64,000 nt of DNA from Acanthornis magna (Eukaryota; Chordata; Aves; Passeriformes; Acanthizidae). The stretch spans positions 11,364,001 to 11,428,000 of the forward strand of contig JAWUZG010000032.1 in the NCBI GenBank assembly GCA_036785705.1, read 5' to 3'. Shown here in pieces: positions 19,899-35,181 of the stretch. The notes beneath the pieces are model-generated. The model saw only the letters and a list, made by a program, of their open reading frames with translations. It was not told the origin of the DNA and did not search any database. Each line of letters begins with the position of its first letter. Position 1 is the first letter of the stretch. The position numbers and the translations under genes were made by a program.

Positions 19899-22800
19899 AT
19901 AAAGCTATTTCTGATAACCTAGTTAGGAATGGGAGTTGCCTAGCACTGTTTCTTCTAGTCTGAGAAACTATATCCAGTTCCAGATTTCTTACTAAAGAAA
20001 CAGAAGAATCACTTGGTGTTTTTCTGTATCTTCCAGATCCAGACTGTAGCACAGATCAGAGTCAACTTCACAGCCAGGATGGAATGAACATTATTGGAAC
20101 ACTAGGGATATGCAACATGGACAACTCCATGTTCTAACCTAATTCTAACCTATTTCAACATCACTGACTACCACTTACTCCATGGTAAATAATTAGACTT
20201 TTCATTAACATAGTTACACCTGAAAATTTGAAACAAAAATTTCCAGATGTTCACTGTGCACTCTACATAAGGAACTATGTTTACAGAAAAATGACAGTGA
20301 AGTTCAAAGTTACACATACTGTTTTTCACACTATTCTCACTTTCAAAAAGATGTCTTATGGTCTATTTTTTAATGCTCTGTTGCATATAGTCCTAAGTTT
20401 GATATGTAAACAATTTGGAATTACTCATTAATACATTTAATGAGGCAAGGAGATTTATTATTTCCAAACGTCGTAATTTATTCTTTGCCCAACATTTTCA
20501 GATAAAAACTGTTATGTGTCATTTTAACTGCATGTATAATTACCCATTTACCCAATACTATATGAAATTTTCTTATAGGAAGCCTTCTGCAAGCAAAGTC
20601 TGAAGAAGGAATTGGTGGAAACTAAAGATGAGATACTAATTTTTCATGTGCACTGAAATAAAGAATCAGTCATTATATTAACACCACTGTCTTCTTTATG
20701 TTGTTTAAAGAACACAGTGTTAGAGAGATTCCCTGTCCCACATTATTGCCAGCAGTTAGACCACCTAACCCCTTCCAAAGGCTGATGAAGCTATGGACTA
20801 AGGCCATCATTCTGCCTGTGCTTCTCAGCTTTTATTCTTACTGCAGCAGGCACAGGAATATAATGATTTTATAACAACAGGAATGAAATAAGCATCACTT
20901 ATTTCAGCTGGCCTTAAAAAAAAAAAAAAAGCATAATCTGGAGTTCCTAGAGTTTAGGGGATGCTTCCACTTCTGCAAAACACATGTAAAAATTTACACG
21001 AGATTTACAAATCTCATGTAAAAATTTAAATTAAAATGTGACTTTGCTTTAAATATCTGCTCTGTAAGATGGCTTTTTTGGCTCTGAATTGTTGCATCCC
21101 AGTCACATTCCAGCACAAACATGGACACTGCAAGTAAAAATATTTTCTCCAGTTACCAAGATGGCAAAAAGTGTAGGAACTGAAAACTCAGGCTATTGCA
21201 GACATACTGTGGCTAGCGTGATGAAAAGATTATTTTTATTTCCTTTTTCCAAAATTTTTTACCTCCTGCTTAAGAGTTCACTTGTGGTCATGAACACCAG
21301 ATCTTACAACTCTGAAAAGTTGTTATGATAAAACCTGCATCAAGACATACATTAATGAAGAACATATAGCAGCACGAAATATCATTACAAAGTAAATAAA
21401 ATGGCCATGTGAAGACTAGGAAGAGTTTCCTCTGACAAAAACCCATTCTGTCCTTTTTAAACATGCAGAAGTCAGTCTTCCAGCTCTCTTGAATAAGGAA
21501 GATTTCATGTAATCCTTCAGGAATGCAAGAAGCTGTCTTCTTTAGCTTACATTCTTCTACAGAGGGATAATCTCATGGAAACACTGGCAATTTTTACATT
21601 CAGATGACAGTTTTTCATTAAAGATAGCATTTATTAAAGATCCATCCAGTTTATAGCTGGGGTTAAATCACAAGACACAATCAAGTTAATTCTAAGAGAG
21701 AATTCTTGATCTTTTATCACCAGAATACTTTTGAAAGTTTCTGGTCCAAATATCAGTCTATGTCTTCTGATATCACCTGGATGAGAGGAAACACTTGAGG
21801 TAACAGACTCTGTCCTATCTACAGCCCAGAGCTGGGGGAATTCAGCTAGGTTCTTGAGGCACTCAACAATGTACCGATAAAAAATTAGATGGCTATACGT
21901 AGGAAAAAAAGAGGAGGAAAAAAAATTATAATCTTTCTCATACGTATTATTTACCACATTTCTTGCTTGTCTAAGCGCAGTTGTGTCTCCTCAAAATCAC
22001 TCTAGACTTCTGACGTATCTATGTAGTTACTTCTTAATACTACATCGTCATTAATCAGAAAGGATACTGAAGTGGGAATAATGCCTTCACAAGATCTGTT
22101 GTACAAATTTTGTTAATAGTATTTTTACCCCTACACACTGCTCTCACCAGAAATCTGTTTATACCACATAAAAGATGCTGGAAAGCAGATCCTGCTCAGA
22201 GTGATCAGATTTTCTATTTCTACTCTTTTCCCTCTGATGTTTCCCACACTGTAGTCCACATGAGATTTTTCTTGTCTTTATGGCAATTATAGCCTTTCAA
22301 GTAAACAAAACATTGTGGCCATGAACTTACCCTGAGTTTCTTTATGTCTTATGCTAATCAAATATCTGAAAAGTTATTGTTCTCCCGATTTTCCACAGTG
22401 CTTCTCTTTGGGACGGCTGTGTTCTGAAATCAGGCTCCGCATTTATTTTGCTGCTTGCTCTGAGCAAGTTCCTTCATTTTTCTAGAAGGGTCAAATTGCT
22501 TGCTTGTCTGCTTGTCCTTCTGCTTTAAGTTTTTGCAAGTATTATTTCTGTTTATTGGATGTTTTTTTCAAATTAAATCTCATTCTTATTACATATCCTG
22601 TTATATTAAATAATGACTCTGAGCAGTCACTCCAAAACAAAGGTGTTCCTGACTTCTGTTTCATTAAAACAGGGCAAAGATCCAGAAGGATGTATTATGT
22701 CAGTAGGCTTTATGTACCAGCTATTATTTTCAAATTCTGTCTTTTCTCAGCATTTTGGGGCATTTGGTTCCAAATGAGCTTCGCAAGAATAGTCGAGAAG

Positions 22801-25800
22801 AATGTGGCCCTCTAGGAGCTTAGCAGGTTTTTTTGTGCAATAAACATAATAAAGAAACCCAGTAAAATTTCCCAACACTTATATGATGAGCATTAGACAT
22901 TGGTTTTTGTCATTCAGAAAAAAATGGACAAGCTACATATCACAGGTAAAGTTCTCATACTGTCACTTTTTAATAAAGCACAGTATAATAAAGCACATAA
23001 GCCTTTATGAGGAAGGCTTTCCTTTTCCAAATATAGTACTGTGATATTTGTATGATGGATAATTTAAATGTTTGTTTCACTTCTGCAATACCAGTGTGAA
23101 ATATTTACTGCGAAGAAAATGCTGTTTCTCAAAATCCTCCCCTTGACAGCTTTTGTAAGCAAAACCACAATTTTTTTCTTATAAGTACAACACCAGTGAC
23201 TATCCCCATATAAAAACAAACTGCATAATTTTTAACAGAATAGACTTTGAGTTTCATTTTATTTTTTTTACCTTCAAAATTATATAGACCATAAATATCT
23301 CCAGTCTCTTTCAGAGGCTGATAAAACTCTGAAATTCCTTCTTGCATTTGTTTCTTAATCTCTTTCTTCTGTTATAATGACGATAAGTGCTTCTCAGCAT
23401 GAGATATGTAATAGGTATTGAAGGAGGAGCACCCCAATTTGCAAACAGCAAATATTCCTTGTCTTCAGAACCATAACGTTTCAATTGGAGAGAAGTGGTG
23501 ACAAAAACACTTCCTATTCACTCTGATAGCAAATATTTCTAGCTCACAAAATAAAAGGAAATAAAAAGAAAATTTCAGCATTGGATGAAGCATCAGAAAA
23601 TATGGCATATGCTCCCAAGAGGTGCTCTCTCTTAATTGTGATGTATCTGAAAAGAAAATACAGAAATCATATGGAATTCAAAACATTTTCCTGGAAGCCA
23701 TCATGTCAGAAGAGCAGAGCAGTTGTAGAGACATATTATCAGGAGTAGACAGTGGAACATCGTACCACTTTCAACCACACTTTTCAACAAGACACATAGA
23801 CTGATAGAAGATAATTGGTTCACTTCCTAAAATGTCTCTTTTTTCTGCATGGGTCTTTCCTGTTAAGGCTGGTGTCAAGAAACAACACGGTTTTCACAAA
23901 CAATAAAAATGCGGTGAAAGGAAGGTTTGTATTTTATTTTTTTCCCAGATGCAGTCAGTACCAGCACAAAGATAGCACATGGTCAGCTAGATATGTCTAC
24001 CTAAATAAACAACTTCCTGTTCCATGTGAAACCAGACAAGACTGAGGACACTCTCCAGTGATAAAAAGCACAATATTCAAGAGGATTGCCAAGAAACCTC
24101 TTTTTCCAGCTTAAAGCATCAATAGGTTATTACCGATGCAGGGAATGGGATTGCTTTAAATTGAACACCATAAAAAGCCCACAGATCTATCTTATAAGTT
24201 TGTTTTACATGAGAATACTTTTTTCTGTTCAAGTAGAATACAAAATGAAACTTGAAATTTTGAAATAGCACTGACCATTAAATATATCCTATTTCATAAG
24301 TACCTACTTGTCCTCTGAATGATTCAAGATTTATTCAGTCTTACGTGAAGGGTAAATTCATCTATCTCTTCTTTTTTAGATTCATTAAGGAAAGGAAGTA
24401 AAAGCTAATTCATTTTACTGAAGTAAGACAAATTGATTTCAAATAATAGAACAAACTTTTAGGAACAACCTGAGGAAATTACATGATGATGCTAACCTCC
24501 TTTGAATCTGTTTTCTCTTAACCTCTAAAGCACACCAGCAGACTCTGCATGGCATTCTTATCAGAAAATCAACATATTTTCTTTAACAGACAAAGGAATG
24601 AGACACAAAGATGCAAATAATAGAAAGCAAAACATGGCTTGGTATATTATTTTAATAACAAGACATTCCAGTGATGAGAAGGAAGAAACAAGGACTAATT
24701 GACAGTGTTATTTTCATTTGCTGTGCTCAACAAAGGAGTTGAGATATGGAAAAGAAGCAATAGTCAAAGCACAGAAGAAATTAAGAAATTTTACCAAGTA
24801 AATAACAACTGAGATGGCTCTGGAATTTGGATCTTCTAGGAGAAGGGCTCCTGCAGAGGACATCTGTTCTTTAAGAATACCACAGATCCATCAGTTATAA
24901 TTTTTATTGTGTATTGTTTATTGACATTTTTTCCTCTGGTTTATCTTTTGGAAGCCACTTGTAGTGAACAAACCAGAATATTTAAAATAGAAGTACTCCA
25001 AGAACACCAATGACAAACTTAGGAAAGGGAATATGGTCTGTAGAAGGAGGGCATAAAGTCTGTGTGCAACAGAATTTTAATCTGCAGAGACACTGAAGAC
25101 ATAGTTCTGTAATTACATTTTTTAATAAATGAAGGTCAAAGCCAGCACTTCTTTGATTTAGACACTAAATGCTCAGCTATACCCTAAAAAGAAATTCTGA
25201 TGTCTGTTTTACAGTACTTCTTGCCTCTCAGACCAGATAATATTTTTTATCTGAGTCAGAAGACTGCCTACCAGGTTAAACCTCTTGCTTTGCTCATGTT
25301 CAGGAAAACTTTGTTTTGTGGAATAAACAAATGAGTGTCTCTGCACCCTAAGTTCAGGTATCTCTCTGATAGATCTCTAGAAACCTAAAAAGTTAGTTAG
25401 CGGGAAAGGTTAAAAAGACAAAAGCTCAGCAAATCTGCTGCATCCACCGTAGACATAAGGTAACTGGTCAGTGAAATAGGGTTAAACTAGTTGAATTATA
25501 TGTGAATTACAGTCTGACACAATAACAAGCATATTGTGGGCTAGTTTACTGAACATGTAATTTCAGGAACTTACTGTAAAATTTGATTCTCAAATTCAAA
25601 TATGCTTCCAAAATGTCCAGGATCAATGCCAACAAGTAGATTATTTTCTAGTAGGTGTCTAAAATCCAGACAGGAAGGCAAAATACCTTCCAGAAGACTT
25701 CCAGGCTAAAAGGTAAAGTGCCAGCATGAAAATTAAGTCAAATACTGGTTCTTCACATAGTTCCTCATCATTCCCACTCCCACTCCTCCCTCTGATGTAC

Positions 25801-26979
25801 TCACATCTTTCCAGAAAGGAATAAAATTTAAAAATCCACTGTAAAACTGCAAGTAGACAAATACCTGTATTTGTCCTGAGCACTAGATCCCATACAACTG
25901 GTATGGTATCATTGCCTTTAGAGTTCCACTGTTAAAATATCCCATTCAGATAATCAAGATAAGCATAAACAAGCAGAGTAACTCAAGAACATTGTTAAAG
26001 AAGTAGATAATGTTTGTATGCAGTGTGAAAAAATTATTATTTAGAATTCTGAACAAGATTCCCAGCTAAGTCATGTAAAAACAGTAGAGACTTTTGTTCC
26101 AGAAAAATGCTAGAATGGCTCAGCTCTTTCCTGAGGCAACAAATGCTTCCACAATACTATTCTCCCTTCCTTCTCACTCCCCTAACTTGAGAGGTCCGGG
26201 ACTTTCTACCATACAGAGCAATCGAGGACCAATAGGCTCCAATTCAGCCCTCTGCCAAAAGTGAAGGTTTGTGTGGATGTATTGATGAGGGAATTAAGGA
26301 GTTTCTTTGCTGGAAAAGGCTGCTGGTAGATTGACCAAGATCACTGGTGCCAGTGGTAGCAGACAGAGGTTAACCCATCAGTGTAGGAGGCAGTCACAGG
26401 AGGGTTTTTTTACACTGATACCTGACTTAATCCTTGTGGGTTACCCCTGTGGGACTGGTGACGTCTATACTGGCAGATATGGAAAGACACAGTGACACTG
26501 AGCAGCATCAAAATGGATTCGTCAGTCATTTTGCCTGTGCTGGAAACCTGATAAGGCTGCTGGCTGCAGCAGCAGCAACTGCAGTGTATATAGCAGTCTT
26601 GGAATAGCAACAGCATCTGTCTCCCTTCACACCTGACTATCATTTACCCTTCACCATCCCCTAAGCAGGAGGGTCTCAGCTGAAACAATGGTAGAATTTA
26701 AATTTTGCTTCCAGTGCTAAGGAGCTCTGAGCTGCTCTGAGCTGCTCTGCTGGCAAGACAGCTTTCTGTGCAACTGCCTGGTGACTGCAGGTCAAACGAT
26801 TCTATCTCTTTTATTGCATTTGCCAAACATGCAAAAGAAAGGGAAAACTAAAATAATACTTTTTGAGGGGAGTTACTGCAATTATATCACCACAATGAAT
26901 TTGGTTGGGAAATGTCATTTAATAGCATAGAAGGGCTTTAAACTCTGTAAAACCATGGTAATAATGGAAACAATGAAGA
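19899..26979. other. Gene-free AT-rich stretch
   Basis: Seven kilobases without a supportable gene. Poly-A runs (for example about 20917-20931) and a short tandem of gctctgagct units near 26724-26750 are the only structures. A line at about 22450-22490 faintly resembles a MIR core (gagcaagttccttcat), too weak to call. Confidence 0.6.
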
Positions 26980-27079
26980 CTTTGAGCAATGTGGTCTAGT
27001 GGAGGTGTTCTCGCCCATGGCAGGGTGGAACTAGATGATCTTTAAGGTCACTTCCAGCCCAAACCATTCTGATTCTATG
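26980..27079 (+). mobile_element. CR1 LINE 3' tail fragment
   Basis: A 100-bp CR1 3' end: 'tgagcaatgtggtctagtgg', then 'ccatggcagggtggaactag', 'atgatctttaaggtc' and the terminal ttctgattctatga. It is severely 5'-truncated, as most CR1 copies are. Confidence 0.9.
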
Positions 27080-30000
27080 AGCATGCCCGCTCTCTTTGGA
27101 ACTGACGTGTATTTTTAAACAGTCTCAGAGTTTAGCCAAAGTGACCTTGGCTTGGTTGGGTCATTCCAGGCATGACTCCTGTAAAGTGTGTGACTTCTTG
27201 ATGTCTGTTTCAAATTTATTTTTGTTTTCTGAGTAGTCTAAGCCAGTGTCTTTTCATATTAAAATAGCAACTAAAGAAGGTTTTATCTATATTTAGACTT
27301 ATATTTCTGACAGCTTAATCCCCTGCAGTTCTGGAGGGTTTTTTAACTGGTTTCCTTTGGAGGACTGAGAAAAAGTAATCTATCTAGAATCAGGAAATGA
27401 TCATCTGAAATTGTTACAGGAAGCATACTTATAAAACTATTTCCTCTTAATTGACAAAAAAACCCCCACAGCCTACCAGCCCAACCTAAATATCACTTTA
27501 TTCTTTAAAAATTGATCCAAGTGCACAAATTTCCATTGTCTGTTCCTCTAACTTTGTATCTCATTGATTGTGCAATGATTTGAAGGGAGTTCTTAATTTT
27601 AGCTTTGCATAAAACCACACTGTATTTTTTCACTTTAGTTTATACAGCAGGAAAAACACTTCTCAAAAGAAAGTCCTATAGTTGCAAATCTGAACATCAA
27701 AAGTTTTTAAATGCTGAAGTCAATTCTACTCAATCATCCTTAATTTATTCCTGCCATACATGTATGCAGTATCTTCTGTCCAGTCCCCATTGATGACAAA
27801 TTGCCTAAGGTCTCCTGAAAGCTTTGCAGTGGTGAGTTTGTAAGAGGAAGCCAGCAGGGTCAAGAACCCACTGCGAAGATGGAAACAATGGAAAGAATAC
27901 ATTATCTGGTCTTATGGAGGTCAGCACATGGATGGTGTGGCCCTGAAAAGAATTGTTGTGGCTCTGGAAAAAAGATTTTCTGATTCATAATATCCCTTTC
28001 AGATCTCATTAAATCCTACATATATGTGATGCCTGTTATAATCTAAGAACTGCTTCCTTAAAGAAGTGTAGAAACAACATGGAACCTTTTACTAGGTGAG
28101 CACATCTGTTGCTGTCAATGGCTTACTTTTGGATTTACATGTGGCTGTGAATGCAAACTGATTAGAAACAGTTCCTTTGCCTGTTTACTGGGACACACAC
28201 TGTCCCAGACCCAGCCTTCAAGCGAGAGAGGAATTGGGAGCTATGGTCCTTTACATGGCACATTCTTTTCCTGAATCTACTTGCTTATTTGAAGCAAATC
28301 TATACCAGCATGCTGAAGGGTTTTAAATAAATATTCAGAAATAGTTGTAATTGCTAAAAACACAGAATAATAAGGGCTATTAAATTCCAGGATGTTCCAG
28401 ATTATGTTTCCATCTTCCTAGTCAGCAGAGCTGAAAGAGTGCTTCTGAGAAGTGGCCCCATCCTGTCCCACTTATTAGTGCAGTGATCCAGAATTAAACT
28501 AATGGTTGGTTTCAGTGGACATATGGTACCATCCCCAGGCTGTCTTTATCCCTAGGCTGCAGCTTTTACAATCTTTGTCTGACACCTGCTTCAAACTTAA
28601 TCAGTTAGTATCCAGCAATTTTCCCATGTAACCACATACACATTGTATATTTTTCCAAACATTTGTCCACGATGTTTAAATTGCTTTCACACTTTCAGTC
28701 TGTGTTTTCAAACCTGGGATATTGGTTTTTTCCTAGATGAACTAAAAAACACCAAACACACCTTTTTTCTCCTTCCCTCCATTTCTTTGCTCCTGGCTAG
28801 AAATGGAAGCACAGAACAGGTCTTTCTACAAAGCCCTACCTAAAGGTTTAGAAGGTGGCAAGCCATCCAGCTCAGCTCCTTACACTATGGTTTAACAGGT
28901 TAAGTATCCCTTTCTTAATTATTTATGGTGAAAGCCATAAATAAATAGCAAGAAATAAAGAGTTTCTGAAACAGTTGTATAGTTCTTACAAGTAAGCCCA
29001 GCATTCAGCTGGCCTGTGGGCTATGTTTGTTAGGAGCCGCTCTTCCCACCACACCTGGCAACTGTCCTTCCATCTACATGACTTTCATCTAAGCACCACT
29101 TTTCTCCAAAGATGGGATGTCTTCACTGCTGAGAGCCACTCCCATCCTATAGAGGTTTTATGTTCTAGGACTAATTAAATTCCCTTATTTTTCCACATGC
29201 TATAGACAAGGTGCCAGAGGTACAGTCCTGAAGATAGAATTCACTTTCAAGAGAACTTTCACTTGACAAGCTTAACTACAGTCTTGGGTAGAGTCTAATG
29301 TGGGAAAGAAACTGTTCAGAGTTTTGTATACATTTTCCCCACTGGGCTTAGGGAGACCCTGGAGTTTGAAAAGTTGGCACATAGCTTGCCACAATCACTA
29401 ACATGCCAGAAGCAATTACACGATCTCTTAACAAAAGGAAAAGAAAACTGAGTGTTCTCAGATTCTGACCATTTCTTCTATGCCATCAGTAACCCCAACT
29501 ATTCTTTTCTTTGTGTTAGAGCAGTTCTTTCCATTCTTTCTTTACCTGTATCTAACGCAGACCACAATCCAGATTTTTCCTTAGGAGCTTCCAGTAGAGT
29601 AGGTCTTTATACCTTTTTCTATAAAATCTGGCTGTAATTTATTTATTCCTCTCCTAAGTCCTCATTTCCTCCCTTTTCCCACTACTGCATTGTGCAAAAG
29701 ATGATGTAACATGTCTATTCTTAACCTCAGCTATGTCTGTGACACAGTTCTTTTTTCATGCTATGGGGCTAAGCTATGTGTGTTAGCTTTTTCCAGACAT
29801 AAGTCTATTTCTTTTCCTTCTTCTGCCCTTCTGTATTTTCTCAGAAACTAGGAATGTGACCTAAATGCCATTTATTTTTCTTGTTCTTACTGAACTGTTG
29901 CCACATTAAACTATTTGGTATTATAGGTCTTAAAGTAAGCCACAGGAGCTCACTGAAAAAATAGCTTTGTTCAGTACAAATGCAGCTCCTTTTCCAATAA

Positions 30001-32945
30001 TCTCTAACTGCTGAATAGACAAGAGACAGAGGGCAAGAAAAAGGACAGAATATGCAGAAGACTGAGCCCAGTGATGGTATTCAAAATACTGTGTTAACGC
30101 TTTTTGTTCACTGAATCCAGATTTATCTTCATTAGAAGGGGAATTAGTTAATAGGAAAAAGGAAGGCAAGGCAAGGCACAGCAAGGCAAGGAAGAGATCT
30201 TCAGGTGAAAAGTGCATGTTGGGGATTATATTCCAAAGAATTGGAAGGGATTATAAAGATAGTGAATCTCAGTATAGGTACAACAGTCCCTTTCAAGACT
30301 AAAAATAACTTCTGTGTTGTAGTCTGCAGTTTCAGACATGTTTGCTTATGTTGCTTCCATGCTGATGTAATGGTGGTAATCTTTTCTCAAGAAGGAGCTG
30401 ATCCATGAGGGATACAAAGTTCAGCTGAATTTTGCATTAGAAACTTTACATGCTTATAAATCGCAGTCTGCCTTCCAGCAGCAGTGCTGGTGTCCAGTAC
30501 GTGGTAACCGAAGATGTTTAGGAGATGACAATGGCTGCAAAGTGGTTGTGAAGTAGCCTCAAGAGCACCATTTGCTAGTAAATGAAGCATACTGGTCTCA
30601 AACACTTACTGAAGTTTCTATAGATAGGCTCTGTGCACTGCTATAAATCTTCACCAAATTTGCCAAACTAAAATCATCAACTGGTTTTACAAAAGTGCAT
30701 GGCAAATCGTTATTGAAGTGCTCATGACTGACTGCAAATCAGCATTACCTGTTTTCTTTCTTCTCCAAGGTTCCCTCCAAATGCTTGAACACTCCTGGCA
30801 TGCGGATATCTCAGAGCACCTAACGGAGGGGAAAAGAACAGGTTCCCTCCCAAGCCAAGCACAGCCCTCCCTTCTTGGCTATAGACTCAAGAGAAGTGAA
30901 GAAGAACGTGCTTCTTAAAAGCATACGATCAGTCCCATGAAAAGCAATGGTGCTTATAGTTAACCATAGTTTGAGGTTCTTCGCTGAAGCAAGTGTTAAG
31001 CCAAGGATTTGTCAGTTCAAATATCTAAGCTGATCTCTAATACCACAGTGTCTCAGGAAATAAGAAATGACTTCTCAGCAAAGACAATGATTGACCACAC
31101 AAAGTCAAATTCTAAATGTAGTTGAGGGAGTGCAAGAAAGCAACCCACAGAATAATGTGACCTTAGATGAAGTTAAAGCAAGTTTTGAACTCATACATGA
31201 ATGAAACATAATTTCATTTTTTCTAAAGACCTACTCTAATACTCTATTTCTAATACAGAATTCACTGATCTTTTATAAAATTGCAACAACTTTTAGAGTG
31301 AAATGTTATTTTTGCTAGTTTACAACTTTGTGTGTGCCAAAACCAAGCTATGTAATCAATGAAATAGAACTCCTCTGCAACAGCAAATACACAAAATTAA
31401 ATAAATAAAAATAATTAAATACATAAAGGCAACAATGACAGTTAAATGAGCAATCGAAGCCACTCCAGCTCTTAATCATACTAACATTTTTACCAAATAT
31501 AAATGTTTATAAAGAGTAGACCTATTTTGAAAAGGGACCCAATTGCCAAAGCTGACGACATAAATGAAGCAAATCAAGTTGGAATGGATTAGTGTGCATT
31601 TAATCTTTGCAAGAGAAAAATAATCTAATGTACAGTTGGCATTTTCCCAGCCATGAAGTATCCTCAGGCCAATGGAGTAATTTTCCCAACAATAAATACA
31701 GTATCTAAGTAAACATGCTCCTATAAACTGAACCTTCAACTTCAGTGTTTCATCATCAGTAACAGGAAAGTTCAAGATGACCATGATTAATATGGAATAG
31801 TTTACCTCAGCCAGCGTAACAAGATGAGGGTCTGCTGTTGGGAATACGTGGAGATAAGATGAGACAGAAGTTGAATCACCCACAACACTGCTATGAGGTT
31901 GGCCCTGTAGACAAATAGACATACTCCAACATAACATACGTATTTGTTTGCCACAAACTAGACAATGAAAACATAAACAGGGCATGGAACTAAAGAATGA
32001 ATAGGGGATACATTTTTTAATTTATATATGGATCTGAAAACAAAGTCCCTCAAGATTAAACTTCCTGTTCCATTGGGGTTTCAATGCCTGGGCATGGCTT
32101 CCTGGAGGACTTTCTCCACAGCTTGTTACAGGGTAAAGTTGACAGATCTACAGTCCCTGATTTCTCCTTCTTTGCGGATGATTCACCTGCGTTGGAGGGC
32201 AAGTGCAATGCTTGCCTTGCTGCTGTTCAGCAGCAATGGAGACTACCTTTGTAAGTACCTCAGTCTGTTCACCATGCTGCACTCCACCTGGTCCCATGGA
32301 CTTACACGTGTCCAATTTATTCAGGCTGTACCAACATTAATCACCTTTACCACGGTCAGTTTTTTTCTCTCCCCAGATTTGCTGCCAGGCACAGAGGTCT
32401 GGCAGGTCCAAGATTAGCTCCAGTGTCATTCCTGTAGCTGTGTTGCCTTTCCAGTCCTCAGTGCCAGAGCAACCTCTGACAGCATATATACATAACATGT
32501 CTTCCTGTCTAAAGGTCATAGGATTCTCTCTTCCCCTTCTCCTCTGTATATGTTCTCTCTCTCCTGTAGTGTTTTTAGATTACGGGAACTGTTCCATCAA
32601 AAGAGCTAATTTGTGTTAGATGCGATACATGAATGTTACCTTCAGTGTCAGTAACTGGAAAGCTATTCAAAACACAATAAATAGCTCACATTGGGGATGT
32701 CCCATGCATTGTTGCTAGACAGTCATTTATTTTGAATGCTATAATCAGACCCATTTAAATTAATATTCAGGTGTTAAAGTAGCATCTTGTATTCATTCTC
32801 TAAGTAGTACTTTGCCTATTCATTTTTAAGAAGTTAGTTTTCCATTCTTTAGTAGTTCAATATGGAAAACCAAGGGGAAAAATCTTGCTTAGTTATTTCA
32901 TGCAAAAATTCAATTAAATGTTTTCTTTTCAATAATCATTAATAA

Positions 32946-32974
32946 TTTTCTGCTGCATATTATGCAGCAGAAAA
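32946..32974. repeat. 14-bp inverted repeat with one-base spacer
   Basis: The arms ttttctgctgcata and tatgcagcagaaaa are perfect reverse complements around a single t. It would form a cruciform, or a tight hairpin after adjusting the loop. It is not linked to any transposon that I recognise. Confidence 0.9.
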
Positions 32975-35104
32975 CTATCTGTAACTAGGGAGAAAAATCC
33001 TTCATAAAGAGATGCTAAATGTCATGGAAAAGAAATTGACCTGAAATCTCTCTCCTGACCTCTTAATATGGATTGCACCAGAGTGCATATACTATTGCAC
33101 ACATCTGCAATATCTGCCTCAAAAAAATTTTTTTAAAAAATTTCAAATGATACCCCATGCAGTAGGTCTTCCTTTTACAGGCTCCATATATTTTCTCTTT
33201 GCAGCTAAATTACTCTTTGTGATATGGAGCCAAACCATCAATACATTTTTTTTGTGTCTGTAATTATGTAAAACTTCCCATTCTGAAAAAGTGAAGATGG
33301 CATACTAAGGCCATTATGTGAGTCTCAGGATATTATTATGCTATATAGCATATTCCTAACAAGTGATTTTTTAAAAACTCTTCACTCCCCATCACACATC
33401 AAATCAAACCAGCTGGAAGCAAAAACAAAAACAAAGAAAAAACAAACAACATAAAGCTTTTTAATTTCTGCTGAGTGTATCATGTGTGATTAAATACCTG
33501 AATGTAGATTTAGTTCATGATCTTCATGATCTTTGTGTGTTGCCAGTTACAGCGAACTCCTGGTCATAAAGAGACAAATTTTTACCATAACGTTCTTCAT
33601 ATTTGTCAGGCAATGAGAAACACTATTCATGCTTAAAATAAGTCTAATGAGTCAGGAGTTATAAAGAGCAGAGTTTTTTCCCTACACCTCCATTGAACCT
33701 GCTGAGCTGCAGAGGTCCTTCCTTTATCTTGGACAGTGTCCTAGAATGAACTAACACACTTATGCAAGTTCTTTACTTAAAGCAGTTTCGTTGCTTTAGG
33801 GTATCTCTACTTACTTACACAGGAAAAGTGAGATTGTAGAAGCCTGACAGTTTAGAAGCTATCTGCGGTAAGTTTTTTGAATCATACATTCAACATTTAC
33901 CAAAGTCATCATCCAAATCTGAAAATTACCTGTGTCAATTCCTGGATGAGAAATTGGACAGGGATCTGAGGAGAAAGGGCAATATCTGCTACAAATAAAA
34001 ACTTGATTTATGTGAGCAGAGAGAAAAATTTCTAATTTGGGTAAGGTATCATTTGTGATAAGAGGACACTGTATAAATAAAATGCTTCTTTTCTTTGAAG
34101 CAAAGATTATCCAGAAAGGTTTTAGAGCTATCGAAATAGAGGAGAGTAGCATTGTCCTTATAGGACATACACACCAAGATATGTACCCAAAATTTGTGGC
34201 TTCATAGTAGCCTAAGCACAGATGGAAGATATCATTCTTTAATGTCCATATGACAGCACTGGGAGCCTGGGCTGTTGCCGTGATGAGTGGCATGGAGATG
34301 CCCATGTGTGAGAAGAACTACAGTGCAGGTAGCGCTGCAAAGCGGCAAGGTGAATATTACTGCATGACTACTGCAACTAATCCTGTAATTTGCCTTTAGA
34401 AAAATAAAACAATCTGGAGAGGATGTGGGAGAGGAAGCAATAGTTCACACAAAAAACACTGCAGCCACAGCAGGATCCAAACACTGTACTATGAAAGTTT
34501 ACTGACAGAAGTTCTGGTTAATGAAACTAAAGAGAATACCTTTCTGTTGCAGTCTTAATCTTTCATGCACAGTGAAAACTGCTCCTTAACCACAGCTGAG
34601 ATGCAATAGCAGGAAAACCAGCGCTGTCAAGAGTGGCTTTAAGTCAAGGGATCTTTGCTGGATGTGTTAAGCAGCCAAAAGCAGACAGCATGAGATAACT
34701 TGATACTTGGGCTCCTGGATGAAATGCAGCAACAACTTACCTAAAAAAGATGTCAGAGTACTTAATTTAGTTAGATTTCAGTTATGAGAACAGAACACAG
34801 CCCGAACCCACTATCAGCATACCCGAACCCTGAAGTGGTCACTTTTTGCAATTTTGAAGCAACAGCTGATAACTGACAAAGCACATGTGTTTAATGTGGA
34901 GAGTTTAAAAAAAAAAAAAACAGGAATCATTTGTGAATATCCCATGTGGTAACACATAAACCACAATTCAAAGGATAGGAAAAAAGGTTATTCTGGTTAG
35001 GAGGCCTGTGGAGTTAAAAGATTTTGAAGGCCTGATGAAACAGAATGAAATCTAATATTGAGAGGACTGGAGAACAGGTACATGTCCATCTAGATTGCTC
35101 TGGC

Positions 35105-35181
35105 AAAAAAAAAAAACCCAAAAAACAAACAAACAAACAAAAAAAAAACAAACCAACAAAAAAACCCAAAACCAAAACACA
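35105..35181 (+). repeat. A-rich (CAAA)n low-complexity tract
   Basis: A run of aaaaaac, caaa and aaccc units. It lies about 150 bp before an old CR1 fragment and causes the Lys-rich frames seen in translation, which are not genes. Confidence 0.9.

Noticed and set aside
22440..22495. MIR-like SINE core
   Set aside because: The similarity covers about 20 bases and lacks the flanking MIR structure.
32028..32417. Possible CR1 fragment or gene on either strand
   Set aside because: Only a few residues (SMGPGG) resemble the CR1 linker; the rest does not follow CR1 order, so it is too weak to annotate.
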